From: an uncultured Bacteroidales bacterium
GTDB taxonomy: Bacteria > Bacteroidota > Bacteroidia > Bacteroidales > UBA932
Assembly: GCA_900546395.1 (NCBI GenBank)
Contig: URDD01000058.1
Coordinates: 1-16,277, forward strand
Length of the DNA stretch: 16,277 nucleotides
Direction: 5' to 3'
Each line of letters starts with the position of its first letter. Position 1 is the first letter of the stretch. The notes below the pieces were generated by a model, which worked only from the letters and a program-made list of their open reading frames with translations, was not told where the DNA came from and ran no database searches. This document shows positions 6,620-15,256 of this stretch, piece after piece. A program made the position numbers and the translations under genes.

Positions 6620-8742
6620 ATGACCAGAGAATCTCAGTTGGAGAAGTCCTTGATAGGACTTCTCCGGGCGAGGCTGCTTTTTGCCGGAATTGCCTTGATG
6701 GTTTCAGTGTTGTCATTTGTCCCGCAGGATGTTTATGCAGTGGCGCAGAGACAGAAAATAACCATTAATACCAAAGGCAATATCCCTATTGCACAGGCGT
6801 TTGGCCAGATTGAAAAAATGAGCCTTTATCTTTTCAATTATATGGACAGCGACGTAAAGGGAATTGAAGTCTCAGCCAATGTAAAAGATGCATCCATTGA
6901 AGAAGTTATGCGTATTCTTCTTGAAGGGACGTCATTGTCTTATCTGATAGACGGTAAGAATGTGATTGTGATGAAATCCGACGAAAAGGAGAACTTTATT
7001 CTGAAAGGGACGGTACGGGATGACAAGGGGGCGGTATTGCCTGGAATTGCTGTGCTTAACAAATCTACCGGAGAAGGAGCTGTTTCTGATCTGGATGGAA
7101 GGTTCAGTATTGAAGTTGCGGAGGGTAATCTTCTGCTGCTAAGTAGTATAGGGTATGAGCAGATGGAGTATAGAGTCGGAGCAAGTTCTGAAGTTGAGTT
7201 AATTATGTCGCAGGACCAGCTGTTCATTGATGAGGCCGTCGTTACAGCTCTGGGTATCAGAAAATCAGAAAAAAGCCTTGGATACTCCGTGCAGCAGGTC
7301 AATGCGGAAGCTTTCAAGAAAGTAAAGACAGACAACCCCATTAACGCGCTGAATGGAAAAATTGCCGGACTAACATTGAATACGAGATCCGGAATTTTAG
7401 AAGATCCTCCTGTCAGGCTGCGTGGAGAGACCCCTATTTATGTAATCAACGGAACTCCAGTAATGTACTACAGAGGAGTTTCAAATGACGACATAGAAAG
7501 TATAACAGTGCTTAAGGGACCACAGGCAGCAGTCCTTTACGGAGCAAGGGGAGCAAACGGAGCAATTCTGATTACCACTAAGACAGGAGGCGATATTGAA
7601 GAAGATGTGGATATAAACATAAACTCATCTACTATGTTTACTGCAGGCTATCTTACATTGCCGGAACAGCAGACAATTTACGGAACAGGTGATTTCGGAC
7701 AATATTCTTATCTTGACGGTAAGGGAGGAGGTCTGTATGACGGTCTTTGGACATGGGGACCGAAACTTGACCAACTTGATCCGACCACACCTAGCGGATA
7801 TTGGGAAACTGTCCAGTACAACAGCCCTATTGACCCAGTTACAGGTGAACTGGTTCCTCTTCCTTTTGTCTCCCATAAGAATAATTTCAGAAATTTCCTG
7901 CAGGAAGGAGTCATTACAGACAATAATGTAAGCGTGGCAAAGAAGTTCAAGGACGGGTCATTCCGTATAAGCCTGAACCAGATGTACAGGAAAGGTCAGA
8001 CACCAAATACAGATTTGAAAAAATTCGGTATTACTGCTGCTGCAAATTATAATATTACAGACAAACTCCACATCAACGTGAATATGATATACAGCTATAC
8101 ATATTCCAAAAACAGGCCGTGGTCAGGATACGGCAACCAGCATCCGTACTACAATATCCTCGTGTATATGGGAGCCAATAATGATATTATGGATCTCAGG
8201 AATTACTGGGAGTCTGGACAGGAAGGATATGCACAGCGTAACTGGAATCACGTATGGTTCAACAATCCTTGGTTTGTGGCATACCAGCACGAGCGTCCAT
8301 ACAGCGAGCCGGAACTTATCGCATCTGCGTCACTGGACTATGATATAATAAAAGGACTGAACATTATGGTTAAGGCTGCGACGGATTCAAAACATCAGAA
8401 TCATGAAGAATGCAAGCCTTACGCCTGGGTAGGAAACGACAGGGGACTCTATTCGGTGACAAGTGACAGGAATGTCGATATCAACATAGATGCAATGTTG
8501 TCTTACAAGAATATAACCTCTTCAAAGCTGATTTTATAAAGCTGCGCAGCCTGTCGCTGTCATATGATTTCTCTTCATTGATAAAGAAAAACAAGACAAT
8601 CAAAGGACTGGAGTTTTCCATTATAGGCAATAATCTTCTTATGTGGAAACGTTTGGATAATGAGGATCCTGATGCTGCATACAAGAATTTTTCCTATCCG
8701 ACGGAAAGAATGGTAGGATTTAACCTGTCTTTGACATTATAG
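6620..8742 (+). pseudogene. SusC/RagA-family TonB-dependent receptor with STN domain, internally deleted and frameshifted
   Basis: The first frame runs 639 codons to a TAA at 8537-8539; the natural C-terminus is in another frame, ending TAG at 8740-8742. Domains: signal peptide about 1-40, STN about 47-118, carboxypeptidase-regulatory-like domain about 126-198, TonB-box region 'DEAVVTALGIRKSEKSLGY' about 204-222, plug about 225-322 ('PIYVINGTPV', 'DIESITVLKGPQAAVLYGARGANGAILITTKTG'), then the first part of the barrel. After about residue 630 the sequence jumps to a typical SusC terminus, 'DFIKLRSLSLSYDF', 'GNNLLMWKR' and 'GFNLSLTL'. Together about 707 codons remain where 1000 or more are usual, so roughly 1 kb of barrel is missing. 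A functional outer-membrane transporter is unlikely. The plug is also short after 'GKIAGLTLN'. The cause could be a real deletion or an assembly error. Confidence 0.88.
6640..6665. promoter_or_regulatory. Perfect 10-bp hairpin just inside the SusC-like coding start
   Basis: GGAGAAGTCC (6640-6649) and its exact reverse complement GGACTTCTCC (6656-6665) flank the 6-base loop TTGATA. Two G-U pairs could lengthen the stem. It begins 20 bases after the ATG, within codons 7-16 of the signal-peptide region. A stem of this strength in the ribosome-loading zone could slow translation or be a protein or small-RNA target. The role is inference. Confidence 0.5.
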
Positions 8743-8777
8743 GGGCCTGTAGTACAAGAAATTTAAAATTGAAAAAT

Positions 8778-10337
8778 ATGAGAATAGGTATGAAACCTTT
8801 TGGTTATATATTACTGGCAGTCGCTATGGCGGTTGTATCCGGTTCCTGTGAAAATTCCATCGGAGAAATAAGCAAGGATCTGAATAAACCTGTACAGGTT
8901 CATCCGAGAACAATATTGACTACACTATGTATCAATACGTTTGGTATAGAATTTTATGGTATTCAGCCATATCGTCTGGCTTGGCAGTGGGATCAGAGAG
9001 GCGGAGGCGGTCATTTTAATTTTCTTCGCCGCAATTTCATAAGTGAGTACAGGCGCATTGCCTGGTGCTATGATATGATAAGAGAAGCAGAAAGGGTCGG
9101 GGATGAACGATATAAGTATATAGCTTCATATTTCAGGGCCAGCTGGATGTTTGATATAACAAGACTTTTCGGTGATGTTCCGTTTACGGAAGCATCGACC
9201 GGTCGTTTCGGCAAGGATCCTGACTATTATCCGAAATACGACAGGCAGGAAGATATCATATACGCTCTTCTTGATGAACTTGCTGAGGCTAATAAAGCTC
9301 TTGCGCAGTATGAAGGGACATCTGTAGGGGGAGACATAATTTTTGGAGGAGATATCAGCAAGTGGAGAAAACTTATCAATGTCTATAGATTGCGTATTCT
9401 GATTAACTGTTCTTCGAAGGAAACGGTAAATGGACGGAGTGTGAAGGAGATGTTTGCCGAGATAGTTGGCAACCCATCGGAAAATCCGCTGATGGACAAT
9501 CTTTATGACAGTGCCATACGCAATGAGTCAGGTAATTCGGAAAACTACAAATATTATAATGACAATAACTTCGTTTCATCTTATCGTATATCGAAATATA
9601 TTGTTGATCTGATGTCATCAAGACACGATATGAGGCTTCCTCAATTTGCAGAGGTCATGATAAAGCTGGAAGGCAAGAATGCTGACATAAATGACTTTTC
9701 CAATTATAAAGGGGTTATACCTAATCCGGGAGCCACATCTGACAACAATAATGAAGATATGGATAAGGGGCAGCAGTCAAGGCTGAAAAAGAAATGGTAT
9801 CTGGAACCTCAGGGACCGTCGGCTATGAATATTGGCTATCCGGAACAGGAATTTATCCTGGCGGAGGCATCATTGAGAGGATGGATAAAAGATGATGTCG
9901 TGTTGCATTATAAAAATGGAATAAGGGCAGCATCCGAATTCTGGGGTGTAACGGACGGACATATAAACGAATATCTTGCATGTCCTGAAGTACAGCTGGA
10001 AGGAACTGATACGCAGAAGTTGGGTAAAATCATTACAGAAAAATACCTCAACTTTTTCATGCAGGGCGGCAACGAGGCTTATTTTGAAATAAGAAGAACA
10101 GGATATCCTGCGTTTTCAGAGTTTCTGACTGAAAATACTGATAACCTTTACAATAATGGTTATCTGCCTCTCAGATACCAGTATCCGCAGTCTGAGATTG
10201 ATAACAATAATGAAAATGTAGTTCAGGCAATTGAAATGCTTGACAAAGGGGATGACAGAAATTCACGTATGTGGCTTATAAATGGAGAGGACAGACTGTT
10301 CAATCCTGACCCCTTCCCGTTCAGATATTTAAATTGA
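8778..10337 (+). CDS. SusD/RagB-family surface lipoprotein (SusD-like_2 type)
   Basis: About 519 residues from the ATG at 8778, with a lipoprotein signal ending 'VVSGSC' (Cys24), so it should be an outer-membrane lipoprotein that caps the SusC-like channel and binds ligand. TPR-like helical segments are visible: 'EYRRIAWCYDMIREAERVGD', then 'YFRASWMFDITRLFGDVPFTEA', then 'ISKWRKLINVYRLRILI', which is characteristic of the SusD-like_2 group. The C-terminal half has 'MNIGYPEQEFILAEASLRGW' and 'NFFMQGGNEAYFEIRRTGYP'. I preferred this ATG to the upstream TTG at 8769; an ATG at 8790 also leaves a good lipoprotein signal. It is full length, in contrast to its broken SusC partner 36 bases upstream. 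Confidence 0.93.
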   Translation: MRIGMKPFGYILLAVAMAVVSGSCENSIGEISKDLNKPVQVHPRTILTTLCINTFGIEFYGIQPYRLAWQWDQRGGGGHFNFLRRNFISEYRRIAWCYDMIREAERVGDERYKYIASYFRASWMFDITRLFGDVPFTEASTGRFGKDPDYYPKYDRQEDIIYALLDELAEANKALAQYEGTSVGGDIIFGGDISKWRKLINVYRLRILINCSSKETVNGRSVKEMFAEIVGNPSENPLMDNLYDSAIRNESGNSENYKYYNDNNFVSSYRISKYIVDLMSSRHDMRLPQFAEVMIKLEGKNADINDFSNYKGVIPNPGATSDNNNEDMDKGQQSRLKKKWYLEPQGPSAMNIGYPEQEFILAEASLRGWIKDDVVLHYKNGIRAASEFWGVTDGHINEYLACPEVQLEGTDTQKLGKIITEKYLNFFMQGGNEAYFEIRRTGYPAFSEFLTENTDNLYNNGYLPLRYQYPQSEIDNNNENVVQAIEMLDKGDDRNSRMWLINGEDRLFNPDPFPFRYLN

Positions 10338-10344
10338 TTATACA

Positions 10345-11139
10345 ATGAAAATGATTCTTTCAAGATTTATGGTTTTGTGCGCTGTAATATCATTAATGGT
10401 ATCGTGCACTGAAATGGCGGAAAATCCGGTTGTGGCACATAGGGGAGCCTGGAAAAATACAGGATTCCCGCAAAACTCTCTGGCATCACTGGAGGCTGCC
10501 ATAAAAATGGGATGTGCAGGTTCTGAATTTGACATTCATCTGACTTCTGATGATTCATTGGTAGTATTCCACGATTTGGCATTCAAGGGACATGTCATAG
10601 ACTCCACATCATATTGTGACTTGATGGCTGCGGGAACATTGTCCAATGGTGAAAAAATCCCTACTGCAAGAGAGTATCTCAAAGCAGGGCTTTCGCAGGA
10701 CAAGACAAAGCTCATAATAGATATCAAGACCCCGAGGAACAAGAAAAGGTCAGTAGAAGCAGCAGTTGCCATTGACAAGATAATTAAAGAACTTGGAGCT
10801 TCTGGAAGGGTTGAATATCTTGCCGGCTATATACCTGCAGTGAAAAAGCTGCTTGAGATTTCAGATGTTCCGGTGGCTTATTTAGGAGAATATTCTAGGG
10901 AGGTCAAGGAAATGGATCCGTCATATATTATTGGTTCCGGAATAAAGAATATAGATTACAGGTATATGTATTTGCAGAAGCATCCCGAGTGGACGGATAC
11001 GTTTAAGAAGAACGGAGTTCGTCTGAATGCCTGGGTCGTCAATGACAGGAAAGATATGGAGTGGTTTCTTGAGAAGAAATATGATTACATAACTACAGAT
11101 GAACCGGAAAAACTACTTTCTCTTGTTTCTGATTTCTGA
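10345..11139 (+). CDS. Glycerophosphodiester phosphodiesterase (GDPD)-family lipoprotein
   Basis: 264 residues, lipoprotein signal ending 'LMVSC' (Cys21), so exported and membrane-anchored. The GDPD TIM-barrel signature is clear: 'VVAHRGAW' (His32-Arg33), 'GSEFDIHLTSDDSLVVFHD' (Glu61, Asp63, His76) and a terminal 'YITTDEPEKL'. The family hydrolyses glycerophosphodiesters to glycerol-3-phosphate and an alcohol with a bound divalent metal. Two positions differ from the usual pattern: the 'PEN' motif reads Pro-Gln43-Asn, and the 'E-x-K' motif holding the third metal ligand reads Asp126-Ile-Lys. Both could alter activity or be conservative. It starts 7 bases after the SusD-like stop, so it is part of the operon and suggests a phosphodiester-containing ligand. 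Confidence 0.88.
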   Translation: MKMILSRFMVLCAVISLMVSCTEMAENPVVAHRGAWKNTGFPQNSLASLEAAIKMGCAGSEFDIHLTSDDSLVVFHDLAFKGHVIDSTSYCDLMAAGTLSNGEKIPTAREYLKAGLSQDKTKLIIDIKTPRNKKRSVEAAVAIDKIIKELGASGRVEYLAGYIPAVKKLLEISDVPVAYLGEYSREVKEMDPSYIIGSGIKNIDYRYMYLQKHPEWTDTFKKNGVRLNAWVVNDRKDMEWFLEKKYDYITTDEPEKLLSLVSDF

Positions 11140-11157
11140 AATTAAAAGATAAAAGAT

Positions 11158-12066
11158 ATGAACACTAAAATTCTAACATCATTGTTTATTGCACTTATGT
11201 TTATTTCCTGTGCCAAGGCGCAGGATAATAATACTCCGGGTGCGGACAACAGGAAATGGACCGAACCGATAAGAGTCGCTACTTACAATATCCAGTACGA
11301 CAATGTGAAAGATCCTAACGGTGCATGGGCCAACAGAAAGGATATTACGAAAGCGATGCTTGAAAAGTGCGACTTTGATATCTTCGGGGCACAGGAACCT
11401 TATAAAGAGCAGGTAGAGGATATCGCTTCATGGCTTCCAGAGTATTCATGGGTAGGAACAAGTGTTACAGGAGAGAATGATGTGCCAAGGAGACATTTCA
11501 ATCCGATTTTCTATAAGACAGAAAGGTTTGAAGTTCTTGACAGCGGCTCTTTCTGGTATTCAGAAACACCCAATGTTGCTAATTCGAAGAGTTGGGATTC
11601 GTATTCTCCCCGTATGTGTAATTGGGCTAAGTTCAAGGACAAGAAGACAGGAAAGATCTTTTTTCACTTTAACTCGCATTTTGACCATAAAGGAGTCGAA
11701 GCCCGCAGGCAAAGTGCAAGGATTCTGCTTGAAAAGGTTGCTGAAATAGCAGGTGACTTTCCTGCTTTCTGCACGGCAGACTACAATTCAAACCAGAATT
11801 CCGAAGTATATCAGACAATAGTTACATCAGGACTGCTCGCGGACAGCTACAGCAGATCTCTCAAGAGGGAAAATGAAAAGTGGCCTACATACAACGGATA
11901 TAAATACATGTCAACACCTCCGGCCAATGCAAACAGAATCGATCATATATTCATTACAAAAAAAGATAATAATGTGTTGTCATGGAAGATTCTGACAGAT
12001 ACATTCAAGTACAAGTACCCTTCAGATCACAACCCTGTTGTGATTGAGTGGTCTTTTGCAGAATAA
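11158..12066 (+). CDS. Endonuclease/exonuclease/phosphatase (EEP) family lipoprotein
   Basis: 302 residues with a lipoprotein signal ('LMFISC', Cys18). The EEP fold motifs occur in order: 'VATYNIQYDN' (Asn44), 'FGAQEP' (metal Glu80), 'NSHFDHKGVEARRQSA' (His174), 'TADYNSN' (Asp208, Asn210), 'NRIDHIF' (Asp262) and 'PSDHNPVV' (Asp290-His291). All catalytic positions of the Mg2+-dependent DNase I / sphingomyelinase / inositol-phosphatase superfamily are therefore present, although the usual TGDFN is TADYN. The fold cleaves phosphodiesters or phosphomonoesters; sequence alone does not separate a nuclease from a phospholipase or sugar phosphatase. It follows the GDPD gene by 18 bases. Its position in the operon supports cell-surface processing of a phosphorylated substrate. 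Confidence 0.9.
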   Translation: MNTKILTSLFIALMFISCAKAQDNNTPGADNRKWTEPIRVATYNIQYDNVKDPNGAWANRKDITKAMLEKCDFDIFGAQEPYKEQVEDIASWLPEYSWVGTSVTGENDVPRRHFNPIFYKTERFEVLDSGSFWYSETPNVANSKSWDSYSPRMCNWAKFKDKKTGKIFFHFNSHFDHKGVEARRQSARILLEKVAEIAGDFPAFCTADYNSNQNSEVYQTIVTSGLLADSYSRSLKRENEKWPTYNGYKYMSTPPANANRIDHIFITKKDNNVLSWKILTDTFKYKYPSDHNPVVIEWSFAE

Positions 12067-12080
12067 GAATTTTTAGAATT

Positions 12081-14078
12081 ATGGAAATCTGTTTAAAGAA
12101 AATCTTGTTATCGGCGGCAGTCCTCTTTATGATGCTGGTGTCATGCAAAGAAAAGAGTGTGGATACCATTTCTTTTGATGGACAGTGTCTCAATGTGGGC
12201 GCAGCCAGTGGCACTGCTGCATTCATAGTACGTTCTAATACCCAGTGGAAACTCTCTTCTGATGCAGACTGGTTTTCAATGAATATAACCAAAGGTGCGC
12301 AGGGAGCATCCGTGATAGTATCATACAGGCAGAATCCGTCTGAAACAGAACCGCGCTCGGCAGTGGTTACTGGAGTCACGCTTTCAGGCAGTGCGAGCGC
12401 CTCTTTCACAATAACCCAAATGCCGTCTGAACCGTTCATATCCTTTAATTTTGAAGAGCTGCCTGTGTCTTCGGAAGGAAAAGAGCATTCTGTTGAGTTT
12501 GAGACCAACCTTACTACGGAACTGATGTGTTCCATGGCATATCAGGAGGAGTCGGACCTGGGATGGATATCTGATTTATCGGTATCTGGAAAGGTCTTGA
12601 AATTCAAGACCGCCGCAAACACCGGCAACAGGAACAGAAGCGCTGTAATTTCAGTATATGGCGCGGATGATTTTGATAGGTTTACAGAGGCGAGCATACT
12701 TGTAGTGCAAAGCCTTGATATGAATCCTTCAGCTGCTGTAGAAAAGGATTTTTCTTATGTAAATGGACTGGAATCAGGTCAGGTGCAGGAAAATATTTAT
12801 GTAAAAGGGACAATTGTCATTGACGGGAAGAATCCGAATTTTCCAAAAGGGTTTCATACAGTCCAGGACAAAAACGGGTCTGCAATTGTGTTCCGTTCTT
12901 CTGTCAGTCTCGGCTTGAATGAAGGCGATAATGTCACTCTTTGGTTACTTGGAACGGATGCTTCTGTGAAGACAGCGGGAGATGTTTCATATATCGAGTT
13001 CAGTGGACTAGGAACACAGCATGTTATGGCATCGTATGCCGGAACGCCTGTAGAGCCGCGAAGAGTGCACATCAATGAACTTGATGAAAGTATGCTTCAT
13101 ACACTAGTTTCTCTCCAGCAAGTCGAGATTTCAGTACCGTTCGGGGCATATGTCAATTATAACGAGTATTACGTCACTGGAAAAGGTGGTGCTGCTTATA
13201 CAAATCTTGACAGGAATTATGCTACAAGTATCAGGGACATAAACGGGGACAATATGTATATGCTTACCTGTTTCGATGTGCCTTACCGTCGGAAGTCATT
13301 GCCACAGGGATCCGGGTATATAACGGGAATCCTGGTCAGTGAGGAGAATAGCAATATGGGAGACATAGGGCGCTGGCAGATAAGGCACAGACGGGAATCG
13401 GATATAGCTATTGACAGCTCGAGGGATAACGGATTTACAGATGTTCTTGTTGAGTGGACTTTCGATATGCCTGCAGATCTTATTCCTGGACAGAAACATA
13501 TAAGGCCTGCCATAGGACCTGAAGACGCTGATATTTCCAAAAGCAATAGCGATGGTTTTTATAAGGTATGGGATAAGGAAAAGAACGGAAAAGGTCAGAT
13601 GTATTTCGGAGAAGAGTACAGAGGTGACCATCCTACAAATGCAGCTCAGACTGCAAATACCATTAAGAGCGCAGCTCTATTCAGTGCGTATTGGGATACT
13701 GAAACATATTGGCTGATAAGTAATTTGTCAACAGAGGGTATCAATTCCGGATTGTCACTCCAACTCGAAAGCAATTCTCTGACAAATACTGGTCCAAGAG
13801 ATTTTTCGGTAGAATGGTCACTTGACGGAAAAAACTGGACTGCTGTGGAAAACGGTGAATACAGGGTGATAGGCCAGTGCAATTCATCAAATCTCCATTC
13901 TGACCATATTCCAGGCTATAAGCCATATGATTTCAAACTTCCGGAAGCACTTTGCAACCAGCCTGATATCTATATAAGACTCCGATGCTCAAGCATAACT
14001 GATGTTTCCGGCAAAAACGGTCTGTCAGCAGTTGCTACAAATCGTTTGGGACATCTTTCAATAAAATACAACAAATGA
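12081..14078 (+). CDS. Surface lipoprotein with BACON repeats and a DUF5689-like domain
   Basis: About 665 residues from the ATG at 12081; an upstream in-frame GTG at 12048 would overlap the EEP gene and bury the signal, so I rejected it. Lipoprotein signal 'MMLVSC' (Cys22). Two BACON-type beta-sandwich domains lie at about 28-115 ('SNTQWKLSSDADWFSM', 'FTITQ') and 118-212 ('LGWISDLSVSG', 'SILVVQ'). A DUF5689-like OB-fold region at about 222-440 has 'QENIYVKGTIVI', 'FHTVQDKNGSAIVFR' and 'GDNVTLWLLG'. The C-terminal 220 residues include a beta-rich part, 'DFSVEWSLDGKNWTAV', resembling ligand-binding jelly rolls. No catalytic motif is visible, so it is probably a surface glycan- or ligand-binding partner for the SusD-like protein. 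Binding is inferred. Confidence 0.8.
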   Translation: MEICLKKILLSAAVLFMMLVSCKEKSVDTISFDGQCLNVGAASGTAAFIVRSNTQWKLSSDADWFSMNITKGAQGASVIVSYRQNPSETEPRSAVVTGVTLSGSASASFTITQMPSEPFISFNFEELPVSSEGKEHSVEFETNLTTELMCSMAYQEESDLGWISDLSVSGKVLKFKTAANTGNRNRSAVISVYGADDFDRFTEASILVVQSLDMNPSAAVEKDFSYVNGLESGQVQENIYVKGTIVIDGKNPNFPKGFHTVQDKNGSAIVFRSSVSLGLNEGDNVTLWLLGTDASVKTAGDVSYIEFSGLGTQHVMASYAGTPVEPRRVHINELDESMLHTLVSLQQVEISVPFGAYVNYNEYYVTGKGGAAYTNLDRNYATSIRDINGDNMYMLTCFDVPYRRKSLPQGSGYITGILVSEENSNMGDIGRWQIRHRRESDIAIDSSRDNGFTDVLVEWTFDMPADLIPGQKHIRPAIGPEDADISKSNSDGFYKVWDKEKNGKGQMYFGEEYRGDHPTNAAQTANTIKSAALFSAYWDTETYWLISNLSTEGINSGLSLQLESNSLTNTGPRDFSVEWSLDGKNWTAVENGEYRVIGQCNSSNLHSDHIPGYKPYDFKLPEALCNQPDIYIRLRCSSITDVSGKNGLSAVATNRLGHLSIKYNK

Positions 14079-14085
14079 TAGAAAT

Positions 14086-15243
14086 ATGATGAAGACATTA
14101 GCCGAATATTCTTTCATCGTCCTGACTTTCATTATTGTGTCATGTAGCAGGGTCTCCATGCCCGGCAACATGTCGTCGGGAACTCTGAAAATAGTGGATG
14201 ATATGACAAATGATGTTCGCAAGCACGAAAGTGTTACATTGACATTTACGTCAGCGGACGGTAACGTGTTTACAAGTACCAGGAATACTGACGAAGCGGG
14301 CTGCATTTATTTCAAGACCAGCCAAAGCGGGACCTATACAGCTTCTTTCAGTTATTATGAAGGGACGGCAAGAGACTGCTTTATGGAATTTGCATTTGAT
14401 GCGGGTAAAGAAAACCAGGAGTTTGTAATGACAGTAGCTCCGGAGATTAAGGCTATGGATGCGGAAATTGTCATTACAGGTTTTATGCCTGATATAAAGG
14501 GAAGCGACAGCGGACATGAATATATGCAGTTCATGGCATTGACCGATCTGGATTTTGAAAAGAATCCATATTCTGTAATAGCATGTCGCAATAATGCTGT
14601 AAATGCTCAGGGATGGGTTCAGGGATCTTATGTCACATATAAATTTAATCTTACGTCAGGTTCTGTCAGAAAAGGGCAGTTCTTTTATGTAGGCGGACTG
14701 ACCAAGAAACTGAACGGTGCTTCAAGTGCTGATATAAGCAGAGGTCTGTGGATTTCGTCTGTGGATTATGTAAACAAAGCCGGAGCGGACGGTGTGGGAG
14801 ACAAGACAGTGGGTTATCTCCATAATCCGAACAGTAATTCCAACAATAATATTGCAGACGGGATAGCAGTGTTTAAGGGTACTGACGTAAGACCGGACAC
14901 TGTTCCTATAGATGTTATATTTTACGGAGCCCTAATCAACTCGTCCGTATATAATCCGGCAGGCTTCGGGTATATGGTTTGTAACAATGATTTGTATAGT
15001 ACGGTCAATGTCTTGAATGGCGAACAGCAGCCTTTCTTCGGACAAGGAACCAATGCCTTTATGTTTAAGGATCCGGCAAATGATGCCGGTGAATTTGTTG
15101 CGCTTGGTGGTATATTTACGGACGGAGGATATATCAAAGGACGTTCGGCAACTTATATCAAGTGTCCTGTGAATCAGGATATTGACGGATTATCTCTTAT
15201 AGAGGAAAGTGAAGGAACTTCGGTTTTTATGGAATCCAACTGA
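14086..15243 (+). CDS. Unassigned surface lipoprotein with N-terminal Ig-like (regulatory-type) domain
   Basis: 385 residues; lipoprotein signal 'TFIIVSC' (Cys20), so probably outer-membrane anchored. The first ~100 residues form a small beta sandwich, 'GTLKIVDDM', 'VTLTFTSADGNVFTSTRNTD' and 'SGTYTASFSY', similar to carboxypeptidase-regulatory-like domains and to the start of DUF4876-type proteins. From about residue 120 the sequence ('AEIVITGFMPD', 'HEYMQFMALTDLDF', 'GQFFYVGGL', 'GYMVCNND', 'FVALGGIF') could be a lamin-tail-domain-like beta fold, but I am not sure and no catalytic motif is visible. The gene starts 7 bases after the BACON protein and ends 13 bases before the GH42 gene. It is open and shows no decay. 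A function cannot be assigned. Confidence 0.72.
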   Translation: MMKTLAEYSFIVLTFIIVSCSRVSMPGNMSSGTLKIVDDMTNDVRKHESVTLTFTSADGNVFTSTRNTDEAGCIYFKTSQSGTYTASFSYYEGTARDCFMEFAFDAGKENQEFVMTVAPEIKAMDAEIVITGFMPDIKGSDSGHEYMQFMALTDLDFEKNPYSVIACRNNAVNAQGWVQGSYVTYKFNLTSGSVRKGQFFYVGGLTKKLNGASSADISRGLWISSVDYVNKAGADGVGDKTVGYLHNPNSNSNNNIADGIAVFKGTDVRPDTVPIDVIFYGALINSSVYNPAGFGYMVCNNDLYSTVNVLNGEQQPFFGQGTNAFMFKDPANDAGEFVALGGIFTDGGYIKGRSATYIKCPVNQDIDGLSLIEESEGTSVFMESN

Positions 15244-15256
15244 CATTTTACATGGT

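Noticed and set aside
11462..11749. Plus-strand ORF of 95 codons inside the EEP gene
   Set aside because: It is an out-of-frame shadow of the EEP coding region.
12005..12535. Minus-strand ORF of 176 codons opposite the BACON lipoprotein start
   Set aside because: It is antisense to the EEP gene end and the BACON lipoprotein start, and shows no family motif.
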